Source of the DNA: Streptomyces sp. Je 1-369
GTDB taxonomy: Bacteria > Actinomycetota > Actinomycetes > Streptomycetales > Streptomycetaceae
DNA length: 64,000 bases
Assembly: GCF_026810505.1 (NCBI RefSeq)
Contig: NZ_CP101750.1
Coordinates: 7,366,515 to 7,430,514 of the forward strand
Direction of reading: 5' to 3'
Shown in pieces: positions 26,510-33,914 of this stretch. Numbering within the stretch: position 1 is the stretch's first letter; each line of letters begins with the position of its first letter. Both the position numbers and the translations under genes were made by a program. Under the pieces are notes generated by a model, which saw only the letters and a list, made by a program, of their open reading frames with translations, was not told the DNA's origin and searched no databases.

Positions 26510-26602
26510 CGCCTTTCTTTGATCGATATCTCGAACGACGTACGCGAAGCGCTTCACCTCTGCACGTCCAAGGCCTTGTACACCCACGATCGGAGAAGTG
26601 TC
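26510..26602 (+). promoter_or_regulatory. Intergenic control region of the transporter genes: two different palindromes
   Basis: GATCGATATCTCGAAC (26521-26536) shares 14 of 16 bases with a palindrome upstream of the U32-like/ChvE operon (63954-63969, minus strand). GCGAAGCGCTTCAC (26544-26557) contains the exact 10-base core of the LacI-type palindrome found at the xyloglucan operons. Both lie before the permease gene, so the transporter part of the operon may have its own promoter with two regulators. No convincing -10 was found. Confidence 0.55.
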
Positions 26603-27568
26603 ATGGCACACGCCGCAGCCGTGGCGAAGCCGCCGCCGCACGGCACCGCGAAGGCGCCACCACCCCCGCCGCGGAAGCGGCGCGGGAACGGGGCGAGTCC
26701 GCGCCGGCTGCCGTATCTGCTGATCGCCCCGGCCGCCCTGCTGATGCTCGGCTTCATCGCCTACCCGGTGGTCAGCGTCTTCTACTACAGCCTGCGTCAC
26801 TACAACCCCACCAAGCCGTGGCGCAACGGCTTCGCGGGCCTGGACAACTTCGTCACGGCGTTCACCGACGACCCGGACTTCTGGCGCACCCTCGGCTTCA
26901 GCTTCCAGTGGGTGGCCGTCGAGGTCGTCCTGCAGCTGCTGCTCGGACTCGCCCTCGCCCTGCTCGTCAACCAGACCTTCGTCGGCCGCGCGATGGCCCG
27001 CGCCCTCGTCTTCTCGCCATGGGCCGTCTCCGGCGTACTGACCTCCACCATCTGGCTGCTGATCTTCAACTCCCAGACCGGCATCACCCGTTACCTCGCC
27101 GACGCGGGCATCGGCTCCTACGGCACGTCCTGGCTCTCCGACACCGGCACCGTCTTTCCCGCCGTCGTCGTCGCCGAACTCTGGCGCGGCGTCCCCTTCT
27201 TCGCGATCCTCATCCTCGCCGACCTCCAGTCCGTGTCGAAGGACCTGTACGAGGCGGCCGAGGTGGACGGCGCGAGCCGCGTCCGGCAGTTCCTCCACAT
27301 CACGCTGCCGCACCTCAAGGACGCGATCATCCTCTCCACGCTGCTCCGCGCCGTCTGGGAGTTCAACAACGTCGACCTGCTCTACACCCTCACCGGCGGC
27401 GGCCCCGCGGGCGAGACCACGACGCTGCCGCTGCGCATCGCGTCCATCGCCGTCGACTCCCACGACTTCGGCTACGCCTCCGCGCTGACCGCCGTCGCCT
27501 TCGTGATTCTTCTCTTCTGCTCGCTGCTCTATCTGCGGCTCAGCAAGTTCGGGGGACAGGACAAGTGA
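26603..27568 (+). CDS. Carbohydrate ABC permease (CUT1, MalF-like)
   Basis: This is a 321-residue inner-membrane permease. After a Pro/Lys-rich cytoplasmic start come six predicted spans, from LPYLLIAPAALLMLGFIAY to the C-terminus. The ATPase-contact EAA loop is EAAEVDGASRVRQFLHITLP. It works with the next permease and the binding protein at 32231. No ATPase gene is in the operon, as in Streptomyces systems served by MsiK. The ATG at 26603 has CGGAGAAG at about 6 bases, so the longer frame upstream is rejected. Confidence 0.92.
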   Translation: MAHAAAVAKPPPHGTAKAPPPPPRKRRGNGASPRRLPYLLIAPAALLMLGFIAYPVVSVFYYSLRHYNPTKPWRNGFAGLDNFVTAFTDDPDFWRTLGFSFQWVAVEVVLQLLLGLALALLVNQTFVGRAMARALVFSPWAVSGVLTSTIWLLIFNSQTGITRYLADAGIGSYGTSWLSDTGTVFPAVVVAELWRGVPFFAILILADLQSVSKDLYEAAEVDGASRVRQFLHITLPHLKDAIILSTLLRAVWEFNNVDLLYTLTGGGPAGETTTLPLRIASIAVDSHDFGYASALTAVAFVILLFCSLLYLRLSKFGGQDK

Positions 27569-28419
27569 GCAGTACAAGCAGTACAAGCAGTACAAGCAGT
27601 ATGAGCAGTACGAGGAAGCCGCCCCGCTGGCAGATCCACCTGCCCCTCGGCCTCTATCTCCTCTTCACCCTCATCCCCTTCTACTGGATCCTGCTCTTCG
27701 CCCTGCGCCCCACCGGCTCCACCTCGCTCGTGCCGTGGCCCCTCACCTTCGAGCACTTCGACAAGGTGTGGACCGAGCGCAGCTTCGCGACGTTCTTCCA
27801 GAACAGCGTGCTCGTCGGCGTCGCCTCCATGGTGATGACCACGCTCGTCGCCCTCGCGGGCGGTTACGCCCTGGCCCGCTTCGACTTCCGGATCAAACGC
27901 GGCTTCATGCTGGCGCTGCTGTGCTCGCAGTTCATCCCCGGCGCCCTGATGCTCGTGCCGCTCTTCCAGATCTTCGCCGAGCTCCAGATGATCAACTCGC
28001 TGGGCAGCGTGATCGTCGCCGAGACCGTCTTCCAGCTTCCGCTCTCCATGATTCTGCTCAGCGGCTTCATCAAGAACGTCCCGTACGCCCTGGAGGAGGC
28101 CGCCTGGGTCGACGGCTGCGGGCGCTTCCGGGCGTTCCTCGCGATCGTGCTGCCGATGCTGCGGCCCGGCCTCATCGCCGTGGGGTCCTTCGCGTTCGTG
28201 CACAGCTGGAACCACTTCCTCTTCGCCCTCATGTTCCTCAGCGACCAGGGCAAGCAGACGATCCCGGTGGGCCTCGCCACGCTCATGGGCGCCGACAGCG
28301 TCGACCTCGGCGCGCTCGCCGCGGGCGGTGTCGTCGCCGCGGTGCCCGTCGTGATCGTCTTCGCCTTCATCCAGAAGTGGCTGGTCACCGGGTTCAGCGC
28401 CGGGGCGGTGAAGGGGTGA
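27565..28419 (+). CDS. Carbohydrate ABC permease (CUT1, MalG-like)
   Basis: This is a 284-residue permease partner with six spans. The EAA loop is EEAAWVDGCGRFRAFLAIVLP, and the C-terminus FIQKWLVTGFSAGAVKG is typical of MalG-type subunits. The N-terminus is unusual: the GTG start, which overlaps the previous stop, runs straight into five 9-base repeats encoding Ser-Ser-Thr (one Met variant). ATG 27601 inside the last repeats is an alternative start. The coupled GTG 27565 is preferred because the upstream ribosome site (GGGGGACAGG) fits it. Confidence 0.9.
   Translation: MSSTSSTSSTSSMSSTRKPPRWQIHLPLGLYLLFTLIPFYWILLFALRPTGSTSLVPWPLTFEHFDKVWTERSFATFFQNSVLVGVASMVMTTLVALAGGYALARFDFRIKRGFMLALLCSQFIPGALMLVPLFQIFAELQMINSLGSVIVAETVFQLPLSMILLSGFIKNVPYALEEAAWVDGCGRFRAFLAIVLPMLRPGLIAVGSFAFVHSWNHFLFALMFLSDQGKQTIPVGLATLMGADSVDLGALAAGGVVAAVPVVIVFAFIQKWLVTGFSAGAVKG
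27568..27612 (+). repeat. Five 9-bp tandem repeats at the start of the permease gene
   Basis: The unit AGCAGTACA repeats five times (the fourth ends ATG, the fifth ACG). The repeats are in frame and encode (Ser-Ser-Thr)n. They begin directly after the GTG start codon. Copy number could change by slippage without breaking the frame. Confidence 0.9.
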
Positions 28420-29663
28420 GGGCCGCGGTGGGCGCGGGGGGCCTAGGGCCGCGGCGGCCGCTGCCCGTCGTGCTGGCGGGGGCGCGCGGGCACGGCGCCC
28501 GGCACCTGGAGAACATCCGCCGCCTCCAGCACGCCGGGCTCGTACGTCTCGTGGGGGTCTGCGAGCTGCGGCCGCTCACGGGGGAGGAGCTGACCGGGTT
28601 CGGCGCGGTGGAGCAGTCCGCGGACTTCGCCGGGCTGCTCGATTCGACCGGCGCGGCCGTCGCCGTGATCTGCACGCCCATCCCGACCCACACCGGGCTC
28701 GCCCTCACGGCTGCCGCGCGCGGCGTCCACGTGCTCCTGGAGAAGCCGCCCGCCCCGTCGTACGCGGAGTTCCGGCGGATGGCGGACGGGGCGGCCGCCG
28801 CGGGCACCGTCGTCCAGATCGGCTTCCAGTCGCTCGGCTCGCACGCGCTCCCCGCGATCCGGCGGCTGATCGCCGAGGGGGCGGTCGGCGACGTGACCGG
28901 GGTCGGCGGGGCGGGGGCGTGGGTGCGCGACGCGGCGTACTTCCGGCGCGCGCCGTGGGCGGGGCGCCGCCGCCTCGCCGGGACCGACGTTGTCGACGGC
29001 GTCCTCACGAACCCCCTCGCGCACGCCGTCTCCACCGCCCTCGCGCTGGCCGACGCCACGGAGGCCGAGGACGTCACGGCGGTGGAGACCGAACTGTTCC
29101 GGGCCCACGCCATCGAGTCCGACGACACGTCCTGCGTCCGCGTCAGTACGGCGTCCGGCCGCCGGGTCACGGTGGCGGCGACGCTGTGCGCGCACACGGC
29201 CGGGGAGCCGTACGTCGTGGTGCACGGCACGCGGGGGCGCATCACGTTCTGGTACCGGCAGGACCGGGTGGAGGTGCGGGGTGCGGGTGCGGTGCCCGGC
29301 CGACAGCGGCGCGACTCCGACGCCGACTCCGACTCCGACGCCGCTTCTGGCGGGACCACCCTCCACGGCAGGACCGACCTCCTGGAGAACCTCGTCGCGC
29401 ACCTCGCAGGGCGCGCCCCGCTCCTCGTACCGCCCGCCGCGACCGGCGCCTTCATGCGGGTCGTCGAGGCCGTACGGACCGCCCCGGACCCCGTGGAGCT
29501 GCCCGAACGGGCCTGGGCCGCCGCCCCGGACGACCGGGCGGGACGACGCGTCGTGCACGGCGTCGACGGCCTGGTGGTGCTCGCCGCCGACACTCTCCGC
29601 CTCTACTCCGAGCTGGGCGCCGACTGGGCCCGGCCCGCCCCGACGACCTTCACAACGAGGTGA
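28416..29663 (+). CDS. Gfo/Idh/MocA-family oxidoreductase
   Basis: This is a 415-residue NAD(P)-dependent sugar oxidoreductase. The N-terminal Rossmann region has GARGHGARHLENIRRL, VICTPIPTH and the EKPPA motif that carries the family catalytic Lys-Pro. The C-terminal domain is the usual open sheet. A low-complexity insert (DSDADSDSDAAS, about residues 302-313) comes from GACTCC/GACGCC repeats. In this operon it may oxidise the released sugar or an anomeric or ring hydroxyl, with DUF6807 next to it. The GTG start overlaps the permease stop. A second GTG at 28428 is possible. Confidence 0.85.
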   Translation: MRAAVGAGGLGPRRPLPVVLAGARGHGARHLENIRRLQHAGLVRLVGVCELRPLTGEELTGFGAVEQSADFAGLLDSTGAAVAVICTPIPTHTGLALTAAARGVHVLLEKPPAPSYAEFRRMADGAAAAGTVVQIGFQSLGSHALPAIRRLIAEGAVGDVTGVGGAGAWVRDAAYFRRAPWAGRRRLAGTDVVDGVLTNPLAHAVSTALALADATEAEDVTAVETELFRAHAIESDDTSCVRVSTASGRRVTVAATLCAHTAGEPYVVVHGTRGRITFWYRQDRVEVRGAGAVPGRQRRDSDADSDSDAASGGTTLHGRTDLLENLVAHLAGRAPLLVPPAATGAFMRVVEAVRTAPDPVELPERAWAAAPDDRAGRRVVHGVDGLVVLAADTLRLYSELGADWARPAPTTFTTR

Positions 29664-29670
29664 GTACGTC

Positions 29671-30522
29671 ATGAAGCATTCCCTCGTCCTGCGCTGCGCG
29701 GGACGGCCCGTCGGCCGCTACGCCTACCGGAACGTCCTGGACCGGCGCCTGTCCCCGCGCCCCTACCTGCACCCGGTGACGACCCTCGCGGGCACGCCCG
29801 TCACCGAGCTGGCCCCGGCGGACCACCCGCACCACCTCGGGGCCGGGGTGGCCGTGCCGGACGTGGCGGGGTACAACTTCTGGGGCGGCCGTACGTTCGT
29901 ACGGGGCCGGGGGCCCGTCGACCTCGGCAACCACGGCGTGCAGCGCCACCGGGACTTCAAGCTGCACGACCCCGACGGCTTCGTGGAAGAGCTGACCTGG
30001 ACGGTGGCCGAGGACGCCGCCGGGGAGGTGCTGCTCAGGGAACGCCGCACCGTGGCGGCCACGGAGCTCGACGCCACGGCCTGGGCGCTGGACTTCACGT
30101 TCTCCCTCACCAACGTCACCGGCGGCGAGGTGTCCTTCGGCAGCCCCGCCACCAACGGCCGGCCCGGCGCCGGGTACGGCGGCTTCTTCTGGCGCGCCCC
30201 GAAGGAGTTCGCGCCGCCGCACGTGTTCACCGCGGCGGCGGAGGGCGAGGCGGCCGTGCACGGGGCCCGCGCGGACTGGCTGGCGCTCGCGGGCGACGGC
30301 TGGACCCTGGTCTTCGCCGGTGCGACGGCGCGGACCCGGCACGACCCGTGGTTCGTGCGCGCCGCGGAGTACCCCGGCGTCGGCTCCTCCCTCGCGTCGG
30401 AGGACCGGCTGGCGATCGCGCCGGGAGACACCGTCGTACGCCGCGTGGTGACGGTCGTCGCGGACGGCGCCCTGAAACGCGACGAGGCGACGGCGCTGGT
30501 GCGCAGGGCGGTGACGGTGTGA
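29671..30522 (+). CDS. DUF6807 (PmoA-family) protein
   Basis: This is a 283-residue protein of the DUF6807 family, often placed beside Gfo/Idh/MocA oxidoreductases in carbohydrate loci. Visible conserved parts are YLHPVTTLAGTPVTELAPAD, HPHHLGAGVAVPDVAGYNFW and NVTGGEVSFGSPATNGRPGA. The fold is expected to be a beta-supersandwich similar to carbohydrate epimerases. No reaction is established. The ATG has GAGG at 11 bases and starts 7 bases past the oxidoreductase stop. Confidence 0.78.
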   Translation: MKHSLVLRCAGRPVGRYAYRNVLDRRLSPRPYLHPVTTLAGTPVTELAPADHPHHLGAGVAVPDVAGYNFWGGRTFVRGRGPVDLGNHGVQRHRDFKLHDPDGFVEELTWTVAEDAAGEVLLRERRTVAATELDATAWALDFTFSLTNVTGGEVSFGSPATNGRPGAGYGGFFWRAPKEFAPPHVFTAAAEGEAAVHGARADWLALAGDGWTLVFAGATARTRHDPWFVRAAEYPGVGSSLASEDRLAIAPGDTVVRRVVTVVADGALKRDEATALVRRAVTV

Positions 30523-30698
30523 GCGCGTTCGGCAGTGCGGGTGACGGTGACGGTGTGAGCGCGTTCGGCGGGGCGGGTGGTGGTGGGGGTGTGACGGCGT
30601 CCGGGAGGGCGGGTGACGGGGACGGTGTGAGCGCGTTCGGCAGTGCGGGTGACGGTGACGGTGTGAGCGCGTCCGGCGGGGCGGGTGGTGGCGGCACG
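30519..30698 (+). repeat. 36-bp minisatellite, five in-frame copies across a gene start
   Basis: Copies start at 30519, 30555, 30591, 30627 and 30663. Each begins with GTG and encodes V-S/T-A-F/S-G-x-A-G-x-G-x-G. Copies 1 and 4 are identical. The repeat begins inside the stop codon of the upstream gene. It is Gly/Ala coding and unlike anything known in GH43. Confidence 0.92.
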
Positions 30699-32228
30699 TA
30701 CCGCAATCCCGTTCTCGGGGCCGACTGGTCCGACCCCGACGTGCTGCGGGACGGGGACGACTTCTATCTCACGGCCTCCAGCTTCGGCCGCGTCCCGGGG
30801 CTGCCCCTGCTGCACTCCCGCGACCTGGTCGACTGGACGCTGATCGGGCATGCCGTCGAACGCCTCGAACCCGCGGACGCCTTCGCCGTGCCCCGGCACG
30901 ACTGCGGCGTCTGGGCGCCGTCGCTGCGCCGCCACGGCGGACGGTTCTGGATCTTCTGGGGCGACCCCGACCACGGGATCTTCCAGGTCAACGCGGCGGA
31001 GATCCGAGGGCCCTGGACGCGGCCGCACCTCGTCAAGCCCGGCAAGGGCTACATCGACGCGTGCCCCCTGTGGGACGAGGAGTCCGGCCACGCCTACCTC
31101 GTGCACGCCTGGGCCAAGTCGCGGTCCGGCGTGAAGAACCGCATCACGGGCCATCGGATGAGCACCGACGGACGTGAACTCCTCGACGAGGGCGCCGTGT
31201 TGATCGACGGCGATCTGATCCCCGGCTGGTTCACCGTCGAAGGCCCCAAGATCTACCGGCACGACGGGTGGTTCTGGATCCTGGCGCCCGCGGGGGGAGT
31301 GGAGACCGGGTGGCAGGGGGCCTTCCGTTCCCGTACGTTCCACGGGCCGTACGAGGAACGCGTCGTGCTCCAGCAGGGCGGCACCGACGTCAACGGTCCC
31401 CACCAGGGCGGATGGGTGCGCACCGCGCGTGGCGAGGACTGGTTCCTGCACTTCCAGCAGCGCGGCCCCTACGGGCGCGTCGTCCACCTCCAGCCGATGC
31501 GCTGGGACACCGAAGGATGGCCGGTGCTCGGCGACGACGGCGCCCCCGTCCTCGTACACCGCAAGCCGGACCTGCCGGAGCAGTCTGCCGCCGTACCCGT
31601 CACCGAAGACGCCTTCCCCGGCGGGCGGTACGGGCGTCAGTGGCAGTGGACCGCCAACCCGCAGCCCGGCTGGGCCACGACGCACTCCGGAGATGGCCTG
31701 CACCTGGCGTGCGTCCGCAGCGTGCAGGCCCCCGACCTGCGCACGCTGCCGCACGTCCTCACTCAGCGCCTGCCGCTCCGCCCGTGCGTCGCGGAGGTCG
31801 ACCTGAGCCTCGCCGCGGACGCGCCGGGCGCGCGGGCCGGGTTCGCGGTGCTCGGCGACGCGTACTCCTGGATCGGCCTGGAGCGGGACGCCGACGGTAC
31901 GGCCCGGCTCGTGCACCGGTTCGCCGAGCGGGGCGGCCGGGAACGCGACGCCGAACACCCGCGTCCGGCACCGGACGGCACGGCCCGGCTCCGCATCGAG
32001 GTCGGCGACGGCGCGCGTTGCCGCTTCTCCGCCGATGCCGATGCCGCTGCCGATGCCGATGCGGGCGACGGACGCGGCTTCCGGGGCTCGGGGCCCGTCT
32101 TCGCCGCGACTCCGTGGAACTGGGTCGGCGCGCTGTTCGGGCTCTTCGCGGCGGCGCCGACCGGCACGGGTCCTGCCGGTGCCGCCCTGTTCACGCACTT
32201 CCGGATCACTACACAAGGAGAGAGCTGA
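30519..32228 (+). CDS. GH43-family glycoside hydrolase with repeat-encoded N-terminus
   Basis: This is a 569-residue five-bladed beta-propeller hydrolase, beta-xylosidase or arabinofuranosidase type. The catalytic base Asp is in GADWSDPDVL, the pKa modulator Asp in GYIDACPLWDE and the acid Glu in FTVEGPKIY. A C-terminal beta-sandwich (about 360-569) completes the GH43 subgroup that acts on short oligosaccharides. There is no signal peptide, so it works on imported sugars. The GTG start overlaps the DUF6807 stop. The first 60 residues are five 12-residue Gly/Ala-rich repeats, each starting with a GTG codon. The homology starts only at TYRNPVLGADW. ADADAAADADAG near residue 508 is another repeat tract. 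Confidence 0.88.
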   Translation: MSAFGSAGDGDGVSAFGGAGGGGGVTASGRAGDGDGVSAFGSAGDGDGVSASGGAGGGGTYRNPVLGADWSDPDVLRDGDDFYLTASSFGRVPGLPLLHSRDLVDWTLIGHAVERLEPADAFAVPRHDCGVWAPSLRRHGGRFWIFWGDPDHGIFQVNAAEIRGPWTRPHLVKPGKGYIDACPLWDEESGHAYLVHAWAKSRSGVKNRITGHRMSTDGRELLDEGAVLIDGDLIPGWFTVEGPKIYRHDGWFWILAPAGGVETGWQGAFRSRTFHGPYEERVVLQQGGTDVNGPHQGGWVRTARGEDWFLHFQQRGPYGRVVHLQPMRWDTEGWPVLGDDGAPVLVHRKPDLPEQSAAVPVTEDAFPGGRYGRQWQWTANPQPGWATTHSGDGLHLACVRSVQAPDLRTLPHVLTQRLPLRPCVAEVDLSLAADAPGARAGFAVLGDAYSWIGLERDADGTARLVHRFAERGGRERDAEHPRPAPDGTARLRIEVGDGARCRFSADADAAADADAGDGRGFRGSGPVFAATPWNWVGALFGLFAAAPTGTGPAGAALFTHFRITTQGES

Positions 32229-32230
32229 CG

Positions 32231-33580
32231 ATGAACAAGAGAACGGGAACGAGGACGGGAACGGGAACGAGCACGTCCGCCCTCGCGCTGGCCGCGGTCC
32301 TCACGCTGACCGCCACCGCCTGCGGCGACGACGGCCAAGGCGCGGCCGGGGACAAGGGCGGCGAGGGTTCGGGCAAGGGCGAGATCACCTTCTGGGACAA
32401 CAACACCGCCGTCCGGCACGACATCTGGAAGAAGATCATCGGGGACTTCGAGAAGGCCAACCCCGACATCAAGGTCAAGTACGTCGGCGTGCCCGCGGAG
32501 AGTGTGCAGTCCAAGTACGACACCGCCATCCAGGGCGGCGGGCTGCCCGACGTCGGGGGTGTCGGCGCGGCCATGCTCGCCGGGATCGCCGCGCAGGGCG
32601 CCCTGGAGCCGCTGGACGAACGCCTCGACGGCAGTGCGCTGGACGACGAGCTGAACACGGGGATGGTCGACAGCGTGCGGGCGGCCGGTGGCGGCAGCCG
32701 CCTGTACACGGTGCCGACCTCCGCCAGCAACGGCGTCCTCTACTACCGCACCGACCTCTTCGAGGCGGCCGGCCTCGACGCGCCCACCACCTGGTCCAAG
32801 TTCTACGAGGCGGCGGACCGGCTCACCGACCAGAAGGCCAACCGCTTCGGCTACACCATCCGCGGCGGCGAGGGCTCCATCGCGCAGGCACTCGACGCGA
32901 TGTACGGCCAGTCGGGCATCGGCTCGTTCTGGGACGGCGACCGGACCACCGTCAACCACCCGAAGAACGTCGCCGCGTTGAAGAAGTACGCCGCCCTCTA
33001 CAAGAAGGCGACGCCCTCCGCCGACCTCAACAACGACTTCACGAAGATGAACGCCCAATGGGACAACGGGCGGATCGGCATGCTCAGCCACAACCTCGGG
33101 TCCTACGCCGACCACGTGAAGGCTCTCGGCGAGGACAAGTTCCGCGGCCTGCCGAACCCGACGACCGACGCGGGTGTCCGCGTCCAGGTGTCCAACCCGG
33201 TCGACGGGCTCGGCCTGTTCAGGTCGAGCAAGAACAAGAAGGCCGCTTGGAAGTTCATCGAGTTCGCGGCCTCGCACGCCTCCAACAGCAAATGGAACGA
33301 GTCGGCGGGTGCCATACCCGCCAACACGCGTGCCGCGAAGGACCCGTGGGTGAAGAAGGCCGAGCCGACCGAGCTGGCGGCCGCGGCATTGAACAGCGGC
33401 TCCACGAAGATCGTACAGCTGCCCTACTATCTGCCCGACTGGAACACCATCAGCAAGGCGGAGAATGAGCCGGATTTCCAGAAAGTGCTGCTCGGCAAGG
33501 CGTCGGCGGAGGACTTCCTCGACAATCTCGCCGAGCAGCTCAACGAGGCGCAGGCCGAGTGGCAGAAGCAGAACCGCTGA
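32231..33580 (+). CDS. Carbohydrate ABC transporter binding lipoprotein (CUT1)
   Basis: This is a 449-residue extracellular solute-binding protein, family 1. The lipoprotein signal ends LTLTATAC (lipobox Cys near residue 32), after a Thr/Gly repeat start (RTGTRTGTGTSTS). The mature part has the usual ITFWDNNTAVRHDIWKKIIG, then FEKANPDIKVKYVG, and the hinge segment VPTSASNGVLYYRTDLFEAA. It should deliver an oligosaccharide to the two permeases encoded upstream. It is unusual to find it last in the operon, after the enzymes. Ribosome site AAGGAG at about 11 bases. Confidence 0.9.
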   Translation: MNKRTGTRTGTGTSTSALALAAVLTLTATACGDDGQGAAGDKGGEGSGKGEITFWDNNTAVRHDIWKKIIGDFEKANPDIKVKYVGVPAESVQSKYDTAIQGGGLPDVGGVGAAMLAGIAAQGALEPLDERLDGSALDDELNTGMVDSVRAAGGGSRLYTVPTSASNGVLYYRTDLFEAAGLDAPTTWSKFYEAADRLTDQKANRFGYTIRGGEGSIAQALDAMYGQSGIGSFWDGDRTTVNHPKNVAALKKYAALYKKATPSADLNNDFTKMNAQWDNGRIGMLSHNLGSYADHVKALGEDKFRGLPNPTTDAGVRVQVSNPVDGLGLFRSSKNKKAAWKFIEFAASHASNSKWNESAGAIPANTRAAKDPWVKKAEPTELAAAALNSGSTKIVQLPYYLPDWNTISKAENEPDFQKVLLGKASAEDFLDNLAEQLNEAQAEWQKQNR

Positions 33581-33662
33581 CGCCTGGTAGGCGACACCGT
33601 CTTGTCGAGCGTGGCCCTTCTCGGGGAGTGAATTCCCGAAACTATCCGGTGGGGAAAAACAG

Positions 33663-33676
33663 TGGGAGCGCTCCCA
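33663..33676 (+). promoter_or_regulatory. CebR-type operator TGGGAGCGCTCCCA
   Basis: This is a perfect match to the 14-base palindrome known as the CebR (cellobiose/cellotriose repressor) site in Streptomyces. It lies about 240 bases before the GH5-GH6 pair. CebR itself is not in the window. Confidence 0.85.
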
Positions 33677-33726
33677 AGGTCAAGGCATTGCGAGAACATG
33701 TCAATAGGGTCGGCGCGTATCGGAGT

Positions 33727-33767
33727 GTCGAATTCATTCGACGCGGGATCCGTCGAATGAATTCGAC
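33727..33767. repeat. Perfect 17-bp inverted repeat with 7-base loop
   Basis: Left arm 33727-33743 (begins GTCGAATTCATT) and right arm 33751-33767 are fully complementary, separated by CGGGATC. The arms are AT-richer than the surroundings. It could be the terminator of the transporter operon or an operator; there is no U tract. Confidence 0.8.
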
Positions 33768-33914
33768 GGGTGAATCTCCGGAGAAGGCGCGAACCCATCT
33801 GGTCCCAGCGGCAACTCCTTGATAGCTTTCGCCTTCAACAGTGGGAGCGATTCCGTCAGTTGATCTCGGGATCGGCCGTGTGCCGGTCTCGCGCTGATCT
33901 CGAAGGAGTCGCTC

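Larger units (their letters stand above)
33581..33914 (+). promoter_or_regulatory. Regulatory region before the cellulase pair
   Basis: This is 334 bases without a gene. It holds an exact CebR-type palindrome (33663-33676), a 17-base-arm hairpin (33727-33767) and a degenerate second CebR-like site TGGGAGCGATTCCG (33842-33855, 11 of 14 matches). No confident -35/-10 pair was found. Confidence 0.7.
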
